DNA of 64,000 nucleotides from contig CM076196.1 in assembly GCA_038277395.1 (NCBI GenBank), forward strand, positions 82,649,786 through 82,713,785, given 5' to 3'. A model generated the notes under the pieces. The model ran no database searches and was not told where the DNA came from. It saw nothing but the letters and a program-made list of their open reading frames with translations. This document shows positions 61,368-64,000 of this stretch, piece after piece (positions within the stretch are counted from its first letter, which is position 1; each line of letters starts with the position of its first letter). Origin of the DNA: Dryocosmus kuriphilus (taxonomy: Eukaryota; Arthropoda; Insecta; Hymenoptera; Cynipidae). Position numbers and translations under genes: made by a program.

Positions 61368-61565
61368 GTCGGCTGTCCCGAAGAAAAATGTCTTAACAGG
61401 GATTTCCAAATACAGAGTGTATAAACAATTTTATGCTGCGCCAGAGTGTCGTACCTCCATTTATGAATACACAGAGGTACGACCACTTTACCGAAGTAGA
61501 GTTAATTTGATACACTCTCTTTTCGAAATTCTTTATTAAGACAGCTTTTTTCGGACAGTCGATGT
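61368..61565. mobile_element. Hairpin MITE, ~200 bp
   Basis: Successive inverted pairs form one long hairpin: GTCGGCTGTCCCGAA with its complement near 61550-61563, ATGTCTTAA with TTAAGACA, AGAGTGTAT with ATACACTCT, and a perfect 10-bp central stem GTCGTACCTC (61448-61457)/GAGGTACGAC (61474-61483). No coding sequence. Confidence 0.75.
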
Positions 61566-61602
61566 ATTAAATATAGCGCTAGAAAAACGCATTCACAGAA
61601 AA

Positions 61603-61676
61603 CTCGCCACACCGAGAATCGAACCCTAACCCACCTAAGTATAAATCGTGCGCGCTACCCACTAGACTACCGAATA
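61603..61676 (-). tRNA. tRNA-like sequence, degenerate
   Basis: On the minus strand, TAGTCTAGTGGGTAGCGC resembles an A box/D arm and GGTTCGATTCTC a B box. The anticodon stem and acceptor stem are poorly formed. It directly follows the hairpin MITE, so it may be a SINE head or a pseudogene. Confidence 0.5.
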
Positions 61677-61840
61677 TTACCATTTATTTCTAACTTCAAA
61701 AGAAGATCACTTATTCGCTACAGATTCTATAATTACATAAAACATTGTTTCAAATCAACCTATTTCTTATTTTAATACAACTTATTTAAATCTGTAAAAA
61801 TTATTCTGATAATTTTTGTATTATAAGGAAAAAACCGTCC

Positions 61841-62180
61841 TGATGATGAGGAAAAAAATACCTTTTTTGCAATATTCATTTTTCATTTTTTATATTTTCA
61901 AGCACCCTGCTTATTTTTGGAAATGTGCAAAAAAAGGTTTTCCATTTGATACTTAGAAAAATTGACGGTCATGACGGGCTAGCCAGCGTCTAATCTGGGC
62001 CCGATCAAACCGAATAGATGATGAGAAAAAAATACCTTTCTTGCAATATTTATTTTTCGTTTCTGCAATTTTCAAATACCCTGCTTATTTTTAGAAACGT
62101 GCAGAAAAAGGTTTTCCACTTTACGCATAGAAAAAGTTACAGTCATGACGGGCTAACCAGCATCTGATCTGTGACCGGTT
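61841..62180 (+). repeat. Two-unit tandem duplication, ~171 bp each
   Basis: GATGATGAG...AAATACCTT, CACCCTGCTTATTTTT-like, AAAAGGTTTTCCA and GTCATGACGGGCTA recur in the same order in both units (61841-62008 and 62009-62180), with moderate divergence. Confidence 0.85.
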
Positions 62181-62529
62181 AAGGGCCCTGGAAATCCCCT
62201 AGAAATGTTTTGTTTCAAAATACGTCCAAACAGCTCAATATTTTTGTTCAGTTTTTTGTATATATAATCTAAATAGTACAATATGACCGGTACAGAGAGT
62301 TTTTTTTCGAAAAAATTATATTTTTAAAGTAGTGATTAAAATGAATATAGACGGTAACTGAAGACTCATAAGTTGATGTCATGAAGAGAATCTTCTATTA
62401 TCTTCTACGAAGCAGCAGGTAAAACTGTTTTTTTACATTTCATAATTTGTTATGCTTTTACCGGTTCTTATTTCTTAATCATATATTATTTTTTTAAGTA
62501 TATATAACAAATATAATCTATAATAATAT
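62181..62529. other. AT-rich DNA, nothing recognised
   Basis: No gene or repeat seen. Confidence 0.4.
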
Positions 62530-62586
62530 ATAAAAAAAAATATATATATAATATATAAAAAAAAAAATATATATATATATATAAAA

Positions 62587-62625
<39 letters not shown>
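62530..62625. repeat. AT/A-rich microsatellite
   Basis: TATATA runs separated by short A tracts, ending in a long AT dinucleotide run. Confidence 0.95.
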
Positions 62626-62629
<4 letters not shown>

Positions 62630-64000
62630 TATTTTTAATTAAAAACTTGTAGCTTTGTCAAAATTCACAGAAAATTTAAAACAATTAGCATAGACATGTT
62701 GTCCAAGATTTAGGAGAATTGAACATTAAAATAATATTATCATTCGAATTGGTACAATTAAGAGAAATAAGATTTACCCAATCACGTGGTTCTCATCAAA
62801 ATATAGTAATACTGTGTATCTTAAAAAATAATTTTAATAAATGTTTTTAAATTTACAGATGTTTTGGGGCGATTAAAATAAAATGTACTGAAGTCCTTAA
62901 GCATTAGGAACGAAAAGAGTCTATTTTAATTAAATAAAGATCGTAATTGTTGAAATATGAAATCCCTCATTGTTTGCAAGACTAACAATGTAAACATTAT
63001 TCTTTAAATACATTTTATCCCAGAATTACTACCACAATTTTCTTTCCTATTTTATTAAATTCGTTTGTGGGGTTTAAAGAAATTTAAACTGTTTTTCAAT
63101 TAGAGAAAGTATAATCAGACGACTTTCAGATTTAAGCATACAAATTTGAAAATTTTAGTTTTCCGAACTATAAAAAATTTAACATTTTAGAACCTTTATT
63201 CATGTGATTTCCAACAACTTAAAATGAAAATTGACAAAATAAACACAAATATATTTTACTTACTATAAACACCTCCGTATTTATTCAAAATAATTAATTT
63301 AGAAAAATCTATCATTAAGCCTGACCAATTCAAAAAATATATTATGAATATGCGTGATTTTAGGACTCTTAATTCAAAACTATTTTCTTTTAAAACTAAA
63401 AACCTCAATATTTGCTCAAATTTCTTCACAAGCCTAGCATAAATTGCTTTCTCTCCTTGCAATACGAACTCAAACAAGTGGAAATGAAAAGTTCCTGTCA
63501 GACTCTACTTTTAGTTTAAATTTCTGTATGCAGTTTACAATTTTAGATTTCTAAACTTCGAAATATAAATTCTTTTAATATAGTTTCTATAGATTATAAC
63601 TGAATATTCAAGAAAAAACGCACATGTCAGTGAATCATTAAAATTGTCTTTTAGAAAGCCATCTAAAATTATTTTTTATGTTTTTTAAAAACCTCTGTAT
63701 TGATCTAAAATATTCCATCTATAGAATGGCTTTTTTTACTAACAATGAGAATTCAACTCATTTTCAAGTAGAAGTGTAATGTTTTGATCAGACACGAAGT
63801 TTACTTTCACGCTCGTATCTATTTTGAAACCATTCTTTTTTAAAATTATTTTCAAATTCAGCAAAATAACTTAACTTTTGAAAACTCAAAGCTTCGTTGA
63901 AGGAAATTAATTATAATTCATTTCTAGCTTTCAAATATGCAGTACTCAACCTTTTCTATATTAAATTTAATTTCAGAAATTAGTACTCGAAGTGAAGGAT
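62626..64000. other. AT-rich DNA without recognisable features
   Basis: Short open frames only; no motif, tandem repeat or inverted repeat recognised. Confidence 0.5.

Overview
The window looks like a piece of animal, most likely arthropod/insect, nuclear DNA. It is very AT-rich, with long stretches lacking open reading frames. Everything that can be recognised as coding is transposon-derived and decayed: Tc1, mariner (DD34D), Transib (RAG1-like), a Penelope-like element (PLE) and a spliced hAT/ZMYM1-type gene. I see no intact host gene. The species cannot be fixed from the sequence; a hymenopteran or other insect is a guess from repertoire only.

Layout. 1-8.7 kb: a tRNA-like sequence inside a short inverted repeat, a 0.72-kb palindromic element with a decayed hammerhead-like core, one full and one partial copy of a GC-hairpin-headed dispersed repeat, and a palindromic element with ~140-bp internal repeats. 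8.7-13.6 kb: unique AT-rich DNA, a ~300-bp degenerate tandem repeat and a field rich in TTCTAGAA-like words. 13.6-25.7 kb: a run of back-to-back palindromic elements (2.8, 2.0, 0.9, 0.77, 2.0 and 1.1 kb) plus a 138-bp tandem array with dimeric higher-order structure. One palindrome carries a tRNA-derived SINE in its left arm. 25.7-33.4 kb: a pyrimidine-rich patch with a 30-base C run, and a ~170-bp tandem array split by an insertion that contains a second copy of the GC-hairpin repeat. 33.4-40.2 kb: a Tc1 element, then a minus-strand three-exon ZMYM1/hAT-like pseudogene disrupted by a second Tc1 element. 43.3-48.0 kb: a 4.6-kb element with ~0.8-kb inverted arms enclosing a RAG1-like Transib transposase that has four in-frame stops but no frameshift. 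48.2-55.2 kb: a third, 5'-truncated Tc1 copy, two more SINE copies, another tRNA-like sequence, and a mariner split by a 834-bp MITE with 188-bp terminal repeats. 56.8-60.8 kb: a Penelope-like element with RT and GIY-YIG domains, a third copy of the GC-hairpin repeat lodged between those domains, and a hammerhead-ribozyme-like motif in the 3' region. 60.8-64 kb: a hairpin MITE, a tRNA-like sequence, a 171-bp tandem duplication and an AT microsatellite.

The most notable signals are the Transib/RAG1-like element and its arms built of ~140-bp units; the same nucleosome-scale spacing in other, sequence-unrelated palindromes; the three-copy SINE family with clear target-site duplications; and the dispersed GC-hairpin repeat that interrupts the PLE. 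The genes do not form a pathway. The window is a layered record of insertions whose nesting gives relative ages.
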